NCBI RefSeq assembly: GCF_004745825.1
Contig: NZ_SRLA01000005.1
Span: forward strand, 191,106 to 255,105
Length of the DNA stretch: 64,000 bases
From: Hymenobacter fodinae
Lineage (GTDB): Bacteria > Bacteroidota > Bacteroidia > Cytophagales > Hymenobacteraceae
Direction of reading: 5' to 3'
Shown: piece by piece, positions 42,227-51,074 of the stretch
Numbering within the stretch: position 1 is the first letter of the stretch
Layout: the number at the start of each line of letters is the position of its first letter
Made by a program: the position numbers and the translations under genes
The notes under the pieces: generated by a model
The model's database searches: none
Seen by the model: the letters and a program-made list of their open reading frames with translations, nothing else
Told to the model about the DNA's origin: nothing

Positions 42227-44791
42227 TTAATTAGCGCTGAGTGAATCTGGGTCAGTGAGCGAGGTCAGGTCGGAGTCGGGCGTAGTGGCTGAGCCGTCGC
42301 CGTTTCCGGTTAAGCCGTCCCCACTGCCTGCTTCCACGTCTTTCTCCTCTTCCGCTGCCACTTTAGCTACGGAAGAAATTTCGTCACCTTGGCTGATTTT
42401 CAGCAGACGCACCCCCTGGGTGGCGCGACCAATGCTCCGTAGTTCCGCCATACGCAGACGGATGGTAATACCTGACTTGTTGATGATCATCAGGTCATCG
42501 GAGTCGCTAACGGCCTTGATGGTTACCAGTGCGCCCGTTTTCTCGGTGATCTTCATCGCCCGGACCCCTTTGCCACCACGGTTCGTGATACGGTACTCAT
42601 CCAGTGGGCTGCGCTTGCCGTACCCATTTTCGGATACTACCAGCAGTTCGTCTTCACTGTCTTTTTCGATGCAGACCATGCCTACCACCCGGTCCGATTC
42701 GTCGGCCAGGGTAATACCTCGCACACCGGCGGCCGTACGACCCATGGAGCGTACTTTCTCCTCGGGGAAACGCACTGCCCGGCCCGAGCGCAGCGCTACC
42801 ACTACTTCGGATGAGCCGGTGGTCAGCTGTACGTCAAGCAGCCGGTCGCCTTCGTTGATGGTAATAGCGTTGATACCTGCGGTGCGGGGACGCGAGTAGG
42901 CCTCCAACGGCGTCTTTTTCACGGTACCCTGCTCGGTGCAGAACATCAGGTAGGTGTTCTCCAGATAATCTGGGTCGCGTAGGCCACGCACGTTAAGAAC
43001 GGAACGTACGCTGTCTTCCCGCGGAATCTCAATCAGGTTCTGAATAGGACGGCCTTTGGTTGCCTTCCCTCCTTCTGGTACCTCGTATACTTTGAGCCAG
43101 AACACGCGGCCAGCCTCCGTGAAGAACAGCAGGTACTCGTGCGTGGTAGCCACAAACAGGTGCTCCGTGAAGTCGTCCTGCTTGGATGCGGCCCCGCGGG
43201 CACCTACGCCCCCGCGGCCCTGCGCCCGGTACTCGTCCAGGGGGGTACGCTTGATGTAGCCTTCGCTGGAGATGGTAATTACCATGCTCTCGTCGGCAAT
43301 CATATCCTCCATTGAGAAGTCGCCACCGGCGTACTCAATGCTGGTCCGGCGGGCATCGCCGTAGCGCTCCTTGATTTCGAGAAGTTCGTCGCGGATAATC
43401 TGACGCTGCATCTCGTCCGAAGCCAGCACGGCCTTCAGGTGGTCGATCAGCTTCATCAGATCATTATACTCCTGCACCAGCTTGTCGCGCTCCAGGCCCG
43501 TAAGGCGCTGCAGACGCATGTCTAGGATGGCGCGAGCCTGTACTTCACTCAGCGAGAAACGCTCGATGAGCTGGGCGCGGGCCACATCCCCATCGCGTGA
43601 AGCCCGGATCAGAGCAATTACCTCATCCAGGTGATCCAGCGCAATCAGCAAGCCCTCCAGGATGTGGGCCCGCTTTTGTGCCTCGGCCAGTTCGTAGCGC
43701 GTCCGGCGCACGATAACGTCGGCGCGATGCTCTACGAAGTACATGATCAGATCCTTCAGGTTCAACGTCATGGGGCGGCCCTTCACCAAGGCCACGTTGT
43801 TGACACCGAACGAAGACTGCAGCTGCGTGTACTTGAACAGGTTGTTCAGTACCACCGTGGGCATGGCATCCCGCTTCAGGTCATACACAATGCGCATACC
43901 GTCGCGGTCCGACTCGTCGCGCAGGTCGGCAATGCCTTCAATCTTCTTCTCATTGATGAGAGCGGCCGTCTTCTCAATCATTGAGGCCTTATTCACCATG
44001 TAGGGAATCTCGGTCACAATGATTTGCTCCTTACCCGAAGGCAAGGTCTCGAAGTGGGCTTTGGCGCGCATCACTACGCGGCCCCGGCCGGTTTCGAAGG
44101 CTTGCTTCACCCCGTCGTAGCCGTAGATAATACCGCCGGTGGGAAAATCGGGAGCGGTAACGTGCTCCATCAGTTCCGCCACGGTGATATCCTCATTGGC
44201 TAAATACGCAATGATGCCGTCTACTACCTCCGTCAGGTTGTGGGGAGCCATGTTGGTGGCCATACCCACGGCAATACCCGTAGTGCCGTTCACCAGCAGG
44301 TTCGGGAACTTGGCCGGCATCACCGACGGCTCCTCCAGGGAGTCGTCGAAGTTAGGCTGGAAGTCCACCGTTTCCTTGTCCAGGTCGCCGAGCATTTCAT
44401 CAGCCAGGCGCTTAAGGCGAGCCTCGGTATAACGCATAGCCGCCGGCGAGTCGCCGTCGATGCTACCGAAGTTCCCCTGGCCGTCTACGAGCGGGTAACG
44501 CAAGCTCCAGTCCTGGGCCATGCGCACCATCGTGTCGTACACGGAGGAGTCACCGTGGGGGTGGTATTTACCGAGCACCTCGCCCACGATACGGGCGCTC
44601 TTCTTGTATGATTTGTTGTAGGAAACGCCCAGCTCGCTCATGCCATAGAGCACGCGCCGGTGCACAGGCTTCAGGCCGTCACGTACGTCCGGCAGGGCCC
44701 GGGAGATGATGACCGACATCGAGTAGTCGATGTAGGCGCCGCGCATCTCATCTTCAATGTTTATCGGAATGATCTTTTCGCCTTCCGCCAT
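42227..44791 (-). CDS. gyrA: DNA gyrase subunit A
   Basis: 854 residues. N-terminal SYVIISRALPDVRDGLKPVHR-type region (here MSVIISRALPDVRDGLKPVH), the quinolone region GKYHPHGDSSVYD with Ser at the usual resistance position, and the active-site Tyr in AAMRYTEARL. The C-terminal beta-pinwheel contains repeated blades and the GyrA-box-like QGRGGVGARG. An acidic Ser/Asp/Thr-rich tail ends the protein, as in other gyrases. Breaks and passes DNA for negative supercoiling with GyrB, which is not in the window. Confidence 0.97.
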   Translation of the reverse strand: MAEGEKIIPINIEDEMRGAYIDYSMSVIISRALPDVRDGLKPVHRRVLYGMSELGVSYNKSYKKSARIVGEVLGKYHPHGDSSVYDTMVRMAQDWSLRYPLVDGQGNFGSIDGDSPAAMRYTEARLKRLADEMLGDLDKETVDFQPNFDDSLEEPSVMPAKFPNLLVNGTTGIAVGMATNMAPHNLTEVVDGIIAYLANEDITVAELMEHVTAPDFPTGGIIYGYDGVKQAFETGRGRVVMRAKAHFETLPSGKEQIIVTEIPYMVNKASMIEKTAALINEKKIEGIADLRDESDRDGMRIVYDLKRDAMPTVVLNNLFKYTQLQSSFGVNNVALVKGRPMTLNLKDLIMYFVEHRADVIVRRTRYELAEAQKRAHILEGLLIALDHLDEVIALIRASRDGDVARAQLIERFSLSEVQARAILDMRLQRLTGLERDKLVQEYNDLMKLIDHLKAVLASDEMQRQIIRDELLEIKERYGDARRTSIEYAGGDFSMEDMIADESMVITISSEGYIKRTPLDEYRAQGRGGVGARGAASKQDDFTEHLFVATTHEYLLFFTEAGRVFWLKVYEVPEGGKATKGRPIQNLIEIPREDSVRSVLNVRGLRDPDYLENTYLMFCTEQGTVKKTPLEAYSRPRTAGINAITINEGDRLLDVQLTTGSSEVVVALRSGRAVRFPEEKVRSMGRTAAGVRGITLADESDRVVGMVCIEKDSEDELLVVSENGYGKRSPLDEYRITNRGGKGVRAMKITEKTGALVTIKAVSDSDDLMIINKSGITIRLRMAELRSIGRATQGVRLLKISQGDEISSVAKVAAEEEKDVEAGSGDGLTGNGDGSATTPDSDLTSLTDPDSLSAN

Positions 44792-44922
44792 AGGGAGATC
44801 TAAGTGGCCTAGAAACCCGTGAAAAACGGGAGCTTTTTCGGCCCGTGAGTGTGTACTTTCTTAAGCCTGCAAGATAGGCAAAAAAGGCCATTTTACCTAA
44901 TCTAGCGCCATCTTTAGCACTC

Positions 44923-45162
44923 CTAGAGGGTCTTCTTACGGTCGTTATGATGCTGGCCCTGCTGCTGGCTGTGCACCTTGATTTTTTCGCCGATTGCGGG
45001 GTTCTGTTTTTTAAACCAGGGCTGCCCACGGTACTTGGTTCCGTTGTGCAAATGCACCTTGCGGGTGTGGCAGGCCACCATGGGACAAGTACGGCACGAG
45101 GCCACTAATAACAGCCCCACCAGGGGCACTAAGAGACGGGAGAAGAGTACGCGTAAAGTCAT
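44923..45162 (-). CDS. Small predicted lipoprotein
   Basis: 79 residues. Signal peptide with lipobox LLLVASC; the mature part starts CRTCPMVACHTRKVHL and is basic and hydrophilic. CxxC plus a third Cys and several His could bind metal, but no family is recognised. Lies between gyrA and the HD hydrolase gene, all on the minus strand. Confidence 0.55.
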   Translation of the reverse strand: MTLRVLFSRLLVPLVGLLLVASCRTCPMVACHTRKVHLHNGTKYRGQPWFKKQNPAIGEKIKVHSQQQGQHHNDRKKTL

Positions 45163-45207
45163 GCGGGTAAAGGTATTTAGTTCCGGACTACAGATGCAGT
45201 AACAGGT

Positions 45208-45223
45208 GGCCTAGCGCTAGGCC
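45208..45223. repeat. Perfect 16-bp palindrome GGCCTAGC-GCTAGGCC
   Basis: Full-length palindromic member of the CTAGGCC family, immediately downstream of the HD hydrolase stop codon. Confidence 0.85.
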
Positions 45224-45226
45224 TGG

Positions 45227-45913
45227 TTAGGATATCGAAGCAGGCCTAGCGCCTACATCCTGACTGTTCCACTCCCGCAGAAACTGCTCCAGAAATTGCT
45301 CCATAAACTGATGACGCTCTTCGGCCACTCGCCGGGCTGCCGGCGTATTCAGCCGCTCCCGCAGGTGCAGCAGCTTCTCATAAAAGTGGTTGATGGTCGG
45401 GGCCGTGTTCTTCTTATAGCTTTCAAACGAAGCGTGCTGCACCGGGGGCACGGCCGGATCGTGCAGGGGACGGCCCTTATGGCCCCCGTAGGCGAAGGCT
45501 CGTGCTACCCCAATGGCCCCAATGGCATCGAGGCGGTCGGCATCCTGCACCAGCTCCCCTTCTACTGTGCTCATGGGCGTGGCCACGCCCAGGCCCTTGA
45601 AGCTAATCTCGCGGATAATGGCTACCACGCGCTGAATAACTTCCTCCTCGGCCTGCTGGCTTTCCAACCACTGGCGGGCCGCCTGCGGGCCGGCCTCTTC
45701 GTCGCCGTCGTGAAACTTCCAGTCGGCCACATCGTGCAGCAAAGCGCCCAGTTCCGTCACCAGCGGGTCGGCCCCGGGGGTTTGCTCGGCCAGCGCCCGG
45801 GCCACGTGCCACACCCGCCGGATGTGGGCCCAGTCATGGCCAGAGCCTTCATTTAGAAATTTATCACGGACGAAATCTGCCGTTTGAGTAATGAGTTGTT
45901 GCGCGTTGAGCAT
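45227..45913 (-). CDS. HD-domain phosphohydrolase
   Basis: 228 residues. Metal ligands of the HD domain: GSGHDWAHIRRVWHVA (first His pair), LGALLHDVADWKF (HD) and VQDADRLDAIGAIGVARAF (final Asp). This is the YpgQ/YedJ-like group of small HD proteins, some of which hydrolyse nucleotides. Substrate not predictable. The 14 bases after the stop include the palindrome at 45208. Confidence 0.88.
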   Translation of the reverse strand: MLNAQQLITQTADFVRDKFLNEGSGHDWAHIRRVWHVARALAEQTPGADPLVTELGALLHDVADWKFHDGDEEAGPQAARQWLESQQAEEEVIQRVVAIIREISFKGLGVATPMSTVEGELVQDADRLDAIGAIGVARAFAYGGHKGRPLHDPAVPPVQHASFESYKKNTAPTINHFYEKLLHLRERLNTPAARRVAEERHQFMEQFLEQFLREWNSQDVGARPASIS

Positions 45914-46001
45914 ACTAGCAGTGGCCTAGGCCAGGGAGTGTAAACGGGGCAAAGGTATCACTCTGCCGGTGGCTCAACTACTACGCAAACAGTCCTACTA
46001 T

Positions 46002-46553
46002 TCAGCTAGGCAGTTCCCGTAGGTACTGCGGTGGCACCTGCTCAGTGAGCCACACCCCGTTACCTGACTGGTAAAAGGTCATCCCGTCCGCCTGCATAGC
46101 CGCCGCATGTACGGCCAGCAGCACGGGCTGCCCCCGCCGACTTCCGACGCGGCGGGCCGTTTCCTCGTCGGGTGACAAGTGCACGTGGTGGCGCTGCATT
46201 TTCCGCAAGCCGTGTTGCCAAATAGCCGGCAGTGCTGCGGCTACGGTACCGTGGTATAGTTCAGGCGGTGGTGTCTGTACTACCAGGCCTAGCTCAACCG
46301 GCACGCTATGCCCCTGCTGAGCCCGAATGCGGGTTCCAGAGGCATCAAAAGCGAAGCGCTGCTTATCATTACTTCCTACAACTTCCTCTAACTGCGGCCG
46401 AGTGAGTGGGAAACCCCGGCGGGAACAGGCCGTCAGGAGCGCCTCCACTCCTACCCAGCCTTCGGCATCCAGGACCAGTCCCAACAGTTCAGGTCGGTGG
46501 CGTAAATGAAGACTCAGGAACTTGCTAATGCGGGTTTGCTGGGCTTGATTCAT
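46002..46553 (-). CDS. kptA: RNA 2'-phosphotransferase (KptA/Tpt1 family)
   Basis: 183 residues, normal length. Catalytic-set residues are visible in SLHLRHRPELLGL (Arg-His), IRAQQGHSVPVEL (Arg) and the HLSPDEETARRVG and GNGVWLTEQVPPQYL regions. The family uses NAD+ to remove a 2'-phosphate from RNA, releasing ADP-ribose cyclic phosphate. Its natural substrate in bacteria is uncertain. Starts 111 bases from, and divergent to, the Xre/RES toxin-antitoxin pair. Confidence 0.93.
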   Translation of the reverse strand: MNQAQQTRISKFLSLHLRHRPELLGLVLDAEGWVGVEALLTACSRRGFPLTRPQLEEVVGSNDKQRFAFDASGTRIRAQQGHSVPVELGLVVQTPPPELYHGTVAAALPAIWQHGLRKMQRHHVHLSPDEETARRVGSRRGQPVLLAVHAAAMQADGMTFYQSGNGVWLTEQVPPQYLRELPS

Positions 46554-46635
46554 GGAGTAAGAACGCGCGTTGAGCAGGCCTAGAGCTCGGTGGACGGAAT
46601 CTTTTCGCGGTAATTATTCGTTCCTACGTATATTG

Positions 46636-46671
46636 CCGTCAAATGACGGTTTAAAAATACGCAAATGACAG
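46636..46671 (+). promoter_or_regulatory. Candidate operator for Xre antitoxin
   Basis: Perfect palindrome CCGTCA-AA-TGACGG (46636-46649), and a direct repeat AAATGACGG / AAATGACAG at 46641 and 46663, spaced 22 bases, two helical turns. The second copy covers the antitoxin ATG at 46665. Typical of an autorepressed toxin-antitoxin promoter; it could also affect kptA. Confidence 0.5.
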
Positions 46672-47117
46672 TCGTTCGTAAAACTTCCGTAGCCAGCATG
46701 GTAGACCTAATGGGTGGCCAAGCCGTAATTCCACAGCTTGTGCGCAACGAACTCGACCTGTTGGGGGTGGCCATCAAGGGCATCTCGGTGCAGGCTGTAC
46801 GGGCTCTGCAGCAGCGGCTGCAATTCTCCAACAAAGAAATCAGCGCTGTGCTGGGCATTTCTGAAAGCACGCTGGCCCGCCGTGAGCAAGCGCAACGCGC
46901 ACTCACCCTGGATGAAGGCGAGAAAACCATTCAGCTTTCCGGCGTGCTAGCTAAGGGCCTAGAGGTGTTCGAAGACCAGGATGATTTTCAGCACTGGCTG
47001 GCAACGGCTAACCCCGCCCTAGGGGGCATCAAGCCCAAAGCCTTATTGTCGTCGGCCATTGGGCGCGAGCAGATCTGCGATATTCTGGGCCGTATTCAGT
47101 ACGGACACTACTCCTAG
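46665..47117 (+). CDS. Xre/MbcA/ParS-type antitoxin
   Basis: 150 residues. N-terminal helical part with a Cro-like helix-turn-helix (LQFSNKEISAVLGISESTLARREQ), and a C-terminal MbcA/ParS/Xre toxin-binding domain (AKGLEVFEDQDDFQHWLAT, NPALGGIKPKALLSSAIGRE). It should neutralise the RES toxin encoded 8 bases downstream and repress its own promoter. Stop codon TAG lies inside a CTAGGCCA motif. Confidence 0.92.
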   Translation: MTVVRKTSVASMVDLMGGQAVIPQLVRNELDLLGVAIKGISVQAVRALQQRLQFSNKEISAVLGISESTLARREQAQRALTLDEGEKTIQLSGVLAKGLEVFEDQDDFQHWLATANPALGGIKPKALLSSAIGREQICDILGRIQYGHYS

Positions 47118-47125
47118 GCCACTCT

Positions 47126-47578
47126 ATGCTGCTGTACCGCCTGGGCAAGGCCCCGTATATTTCAGATACATCTGGGCAGGGGGGTCTCTACTACGGGGGG
47201 CGCTGGCACGAAGTCGGGACCCTGATTCTTTACACCTCCGAGCACTTATCCTTGGCCAAGCTAGAGGTATTGGCTAACTCTCCATCGTTACCCCGTAACT
47301 ATTTCTCCCTGACCCTGGAGGTTCCGGACACGGCTTCCATCCGTCACGTTACACTTGAGGAGTTGCCCAGCAGCTGGCAGCAGCTACCCTATCCGCTGGA
47401 GCTGGCGCAACTCACGCGGGCTTGGATTGACGAGGGTCGGGAATGGCTAATGCGAGTGCCCTCCGCCCACGCCCCGCACGAGTGGAACTACCTGCTCAAC
47501 CCCCTGCATCCTGACCACCACCAACTCCGCACGGTGGTCCTGGAGCCGCATCCCTTTGATCCTCGGCTCAAGCCCTAA
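47126..47578 (+). CDS. RES-domain toxin
   Basis: 150 residues. RES features: start YRLGKAPY with the Arg, GGLYYGGRWHEVGTLILYTS, then SLAKLEVLAN with the conserved Glu. RES toxins act on NAD+, degrading it when the antitoxin is lost. Short but seems complete: the end VLEPHPFDPRL matches the family close. Pairs with the Xre gene directly upstream. Confidence 0.92.
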   Translation: MLLYRLGKAPYISDTSGQGGLYYGGRWHEVGTLILYTSEHLSLAKLEVLANSPSLPRNYFSLTLEVPDTASIRHVTLEELPSSWQQLPYPLELAQLTRAWIDEGREWLMRVPSAHAPHEWNYLLNPLHPDHHQLRTVVLEPHPFDPRLKP

Positions 47579-47606
47579 CACGCCCGCCGCTGCATACCGC
47601 ATAAAG

Positions 47607-47644
47607 CAAAGAATCCTCCCTGCACATGTAAGGAGGATTTTTTG
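47607..47644 (+). terminator. Terminator after the toxin gene
   Basis: Stem AATCCTCC (47612-47619) with GGAGGATT (47632-47639), extended by A/T pairs to 47607-47644 with one G-T pair, followed by TTTAG. Confidence 0.85.
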
Positions 47645-47813
47645 TTTAGTTCACACTTGCACCTTATCTATTTTTAATAGGATTAGCCGCCAGAATTTCG
47701 GAAATTATATCTGTCCTCCTTGGTCGGCTTCTCGGCTTCACCTGTTGCACTTTCGCCTATCGTAACACCTTTACTCTGCCCAGCATTTTCCGTCACTTCT
47801 TACTCCTGTGCTC

Positions 47814-49316
47814 ATGGACTGGTTAAGAAGCACCGTGCGGTCTGCCTACATTTTCCTGACTTTCGCTGGCTGCGCATTCTCCCAAGGGGCCCAGGCCCGG
47901 GAGAAAAGCGAAGGTCTCCCCCCTGCCACGGTGGCCACCTCCCCCGAAACGGCCATTGTGCGAGCTACGCTCCAGCAACTGCTCGACACCAGAGCCCTGG
48001 GCCCAACGGCTACCTACCAGCGCCTCGGCCTCCGGATGGGCCCTGCCGTACAGAGCTTCTACCACACCACAGATTATTCCGCCCGCTGGACCCAGGCGTC
48101 GGGCTGGACACCGCAGGCCCGGGAAGCCCTGCAACTGCTGGGGCGGGCCGCTGAGTTTGGGTTGGTACGAGAGGCCTACGGCTGGCAACACCTTACCACC
48201 CTCCCCGACTCGTTGCATCGACCAGCATCCGGCAAAGCGAAAGGGCGGCAGCTGGCAACATTTGAGCTGCGCCTCACCGATGCGCTGGTCAGCTACCTAT
48301 ACCACTTGCGCCAGGGGCATGTGGCACCTACCACCCTGCAACCCACTACCCCCGACAGCTTAACCAGCCAACAACTAGCCCAGCGCCTGCACCAGGCCCT
48401 AGCCAGCCCAGCCCTTACGGCCGCGGTGCTGGCACAGCAACCCGCCCACCTGGCTTACCGGCGCCTACAAACCATCTGGAGCCAAGCCCTGCACACTTCG
48501 CCCACCGACTCCGCTCGCCTGATGCAGGATACGGTGGCCGGGTTTCGGCGGGTAGCCATCAACCTGGAGCGGATGCGGTGGGAAGCGGCCGCCGACTCAG
48601 AATATGCTGAGGTAAACATTCCGGCGTATCAGCTGCAGATCATCAGGCAAGGCCAGGTACTGCAAACCTACCGCGTGATTGTGGGCAAGCCCGAGCTTCC
48701 TACCCCCGTGCTCAGCAGCCGCATCACTGTTTTTGTTACGGCCCCGGAGTGGCGGGTGCCCCACAGCATTGCCGTGCGGGAGTTTTTGCCGGAGATGCAG
48801 CGCGACCCAAGTTACTTGTATGACAATCATTATCGGCTGTATGATGGCCTAGGCCGGCGCGTGAGTCCGTGGCAGGTGAACTGGGCCCGCGTTACACCTG
48901 CTTCGTTTGCATATACTATCCGGCAACGGGCGGGCTCATTCAATGCGCTGGGAAACGTGGTGTTCTACTTTCCGAACCAGCAACGGGTATTTTTGCACGA
49001 TACCCCGGGTCGGGCAGCCTTCACCCGTTCGGAGCGCGCCCTTAGTCACGGCTGCGTGCGGATGGAAAAGCCCTTGAAGCTGGCCGAGTACCTGCTTCGC
49101 CGCGAAGATCAACCGAAGCGCATCAAAGAATTTTACGCCAGCGTGCAGGCTCACGAAAAGCAGCGGTTTGAGCTTACTAACGGCTTACCTATCCATCTGC
49201 GCTACTACACCTGCGCTACCGATCAGGGCCAGCTCCACTTCCTGCCAGATATCTATAATTTAGATCCGTTGGTTACAGCAGCATTATTTAAAACGAATAA
49301 TCACTTGAGCAAATAA
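47814..49316 (+). CDS. L,D-transpeptidase (YcbB-like)
   Basis: 500 residues from ATG 47814; a GTG two codons earlier is also possible. Signal-like N-terminus (RSAYIFLTFAGCAFSQGAQA). An N-terminal scaffold domain (about 70-270) precedes the YkuD catalytic domain with the nucleophile motif SHGCVRMEKPLKLAEYLL and the HDTPGRAAF segment. It makes 3-3 peptidoglycan cross-links or attaches proteins to peptidoglycan in the periplasm. Upstream 235 bases contain only the toxin terminator and T-rich sequence. Confidence 0.92.
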   Translation: MDWLRSTVRSAYIFLTFAGCAFSQGAQAREKSEGLPPATVATSPETAIVRATLQQLLDTRALGPTATYQRLGLRMGPAVQSFYHTTDYSARWTQASGWTPQAREALQLLGRAAEFGLVREAYGWQHLTTLPDSLHRPASGKAKGRQLATFELRLTDALVSYLYHLRQGHVAPTTLQPTTPDSLTSQQLAQRLHQALASPALTAAVLAQQPAHLAYRRLQTIWSQALHTSPTDSARLMQDTVAGFRRVAINLERMRWEAAADSEYAEVNIPAYQLQIIRQGQVLQTYRVIVGKPELPTPVLSSRITVFVTAPEWRVPHSIAVREFLPEMQRDPSYLYDNHYRLYDGLGRRVSPWQVNWARVTPASFAYTIRQRAGSFNALGNVVFYFPNQQRVFLHDTPGRAAFTRSERALSHGCVRMEKPLKLAEYLLRREDQPKRIKEFYASVQAHEKQRFELTNGLPIHLRYYTCATDQGQLHFLPDIYNLDPLVTAALFKTNNHLSK

Positions 49317-49509
49317 TCTAGTTCTAGCACGTTGTTTTATAAAATATTTAGCTCAGTTTTTTTATTAAAACCATACTTTGCAAATACTTAGCTGCAAAAA
49401 TATTTAAGCAACAAAAAATATTTCATCAGCTGTAAATCCAGTAAAGAGTTAGGTGGCGTAGATGCCCTCACATAACCTTAATCTACCTTCCCCTTACTCC
49501 TTACAACAC

Positions 49510-50082
49510 ATGAAAAAACACCTGCTTTCTCTCGCAGTAGTAGCCCTGATGGGCGCCGCCACCGCTACCTCAGCCTCCGCTCAGGCTAAAATGGTTGCCG
49601 GCACCGTTTCGGTTGGTGGCGAGGCAATGTATCCCACGAAAAACATTGTTGAAAACGCCGTAAACTCCAAAGACCACACCACACTAGTTGCCGCTGTGAA
49701 AGCAGCAGGCCTAGTAGAAACCCTGCAGGGCAAAGGCCCATTTACCGTATTTGCTCCAACCAATGCGGCGTTTAATGCCCTACCAGCTGGCACGGTTGAA
49801 ACGCTGGTGAAGCCTGAGAACAAAGCCACGCTAACCAAAATCCTGACCTACCACGTGGTAGCCGGCAACATGACGGCCGACAAGATTATGGCAGCTATTA
49901 AAGCGGGCAAAGGCACTGCCTCACTCAAGACCGTAAGCGGCGGCACCCTCAAGGCCATGATGAACGGCCCGAAAAACATTGTGCTAGTTGACGAGAAAGG
50001 AGGAGTATCGACAATTTCAACTTACGACGTTACGCAGAGCAATGGCGTAATTCACGTTATTGACAAAGTGTTGATGCCCTAA
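49510..50082 (+). CDS. Secreted fasciclin-domain protein
   Basis: 190 residues from ATG 49510 with signal peptide ending TSASAQA. One FAS1 domain (about 50-190): FTVFAPTNAAFNALPAGTVE (H1 box), TYHVVAGNMTADKI, and SNGVIHVIDKVLMP (H2 box). FAS1 proteins are adhesive or matrix proteins; ligand unknown. The 190 bases before the gene are AT-rich. Confidence 0.92.
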   Translation: MKKHLLSLAVVALMGAATATSASAQAKMVAGTVSVGGEAMYPTKNIVENAVNSKDHTTLVAAVKAAGLVETLQGKGPFTVFAPTNAAFNALPAGTVETLVKPENKATLTKILTYHVVAGNMTADKIMAAIKAGKGTASLKTVSGGTLKAMMNGPKNIVLVDEKGGVSTISTYDVTQSNGVIHVIDKVLMP

Positions 50083-50093
50083 TCAGTAAATAT

Positions 50094-50155
50094 AAAATAA
50101 ATAGTCCACCCTGAGTTATTAAATATTTAATAACTCAGGGTGGACTATTTATTTT
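50094..50155. terminator. 62-base perfect palindrome after the fasciclin gene
   Basis: Every base from 50094 to 50124 pairs with its partner in 50125-50155 without a loop (centre AAAT-ATTT), giving a 31-bp arm. Contains CTGAGTTATT and GTCCACC within the arm. It starts 11 bases after the stop and ends in T-rich sequence, so it probably acts as a terminator, but it is longer and more perfect than others here. Confidence 0.85.
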
Positions 50156-50278
50156 TTACAGCATGATAAATTGATAATCACCCATCAATGTAATTTTTAT
50201 ATACTAAGGCATTATAACTATAATACCCTGCTGCTGTTGTACTGCCAACCCACTTCTGGGTAACCCAACGCCTCAACA

Positions 50279-50389
50279 ATGAAACGGAATGAGATTGAGC
50301 CTCGGCAAAACCGGGTGATCTACGTGCTGATGGTGGTGGCCGCCATAGTTGCTCTCTCGCTAGCCATCTGGTACCACGCCCGGCAGTAG
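50279..50389 (+). CDS. Small single-span membrane protein (36 aa)
   Basis: MKRNEIEPRQNRVIYVLMVV starts a 36-residue frame: charged N-terminus, one clear membrane helix (VIYVLMVVAAIVALSLAIW), then YHARQ and a TAG stop. Positive-inside charges suggest N-in topology. It lies in the 320-base gap between the fasciclin and TlpA genes; the two genes nearest do not need it. Codon pattern and hydropathy are coding-like. Homologues would confirm it. Confidence 0.55.
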   Translation: MKRNEIEPRQNRVIYVLMVVAAIVALSLAIWYHARQ

Positions 50390-50407
50390 CTCCGTTTAGA
50401 AGCTACG

Positions 50408-51022
50408 CTACTTTCGTTTCTGCCAGCGGCGTAACAGGCCTAGCATTTCCGGCGTGTCGTATTCCGCCATTCCCTCGTGGGAGCCGATGATAGTGCCAGT
50501 TGGGGAGATGATGAAAGTGGCCGGAATAGCCTGAGTTTGAAAGGCCGCTGGTAAGGGAGACCCCGGAGAATATGCCGGCACCGTAATACCCCGACGAGCT
50601 AAAAAGCGGCGGGCTTTGTCTGGATTCTGGTCCAGAGAAAGCAGCACAAACGCTACGCTATCGGGGTTGGTGCGCTTCGCCAGCCGCACAATAGCCGGCA
50701 TTTCAGCCACGCAAGGCGGGCACCAACTGGCCCACACATTCAAAAAAATCACCTTGCCTCGCAGCTGCGAGAATGGCACAGCTGGCCCCGCCTGGTTTAG
50801 GGGAAGCAGCAGAAAGGTGCCATCCGCCGCTGGAGAAGTGGTATGAGCGGTGGCAGGCTGGGGTGCGGAGAGGCGCGGCTGCCATAACCCCGTACTGAGC
50901 AGGGCCTGCTGCGCCCGGCCAAGTACTTCGGTATGCCAGCCGCTTACGTAGAGGCCTAGGACTATGGCCACGTACACTACCGGCTCAAGCCAGGCCCGAC
51001 GACGAAACAAAAATCGAAACAT
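50408..51022 (-). CDS. TlpA/ResA-like thiol-disulfide oxidoreductase
   Basis: 204 residues. N-terminal membrane anchor (about 13-28), then a thioredoxin fold with the active site WASWCPPCVAEMPA and cis-Pro region QAIPATFII. It would reduce or oxidise disulfides in the periplasm. Start codons of this gene and the flavin reductase are 52 bases apart (divergent). Confidence 0.93.
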   Translation of the reverse strand: MFRFLFRRRAWLEPVVYVAIVLGLYVSGWHTEVLGRAQQALLSTGLWQPRLSAPQPATAHTTSPAADGTFLLLPLNQAGPAVPFSQLRGKVIFLNVWASWCPPCVAEMPAIVRLAKRTNPDSVAFVLLSLDQNPDKARRFLARRGITVPAYSPGSPLPAAFQTQAIPATFIISPTGTIIGSHEGMAEYDTPEMLGLLRRWQKRK

Positions 51023-51074
51023 CTGGCAAAGGTCGGGACTTGCTTATATCTCTGTCTCTTTTATTTCTGTCCGT

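Noticed and set aside
43000..44791. Quinolone-resistance change in gyrA
   Set aside because: The GDSSVYD sequence keeps Ser at the usual position and normal flanking residues.
44754..45029. 91-codon minus-strand frame overlapping the gyrA start
   Set aside because: Low-complexity basic sequence overlapping both gyrA and the small lipoprotein gene in another frame.
45296..45856. 186-codon plus-strand frame opposite the HD hydrolase gene
   Set aside because: Shadow of the HD gene; no start context, no domain.
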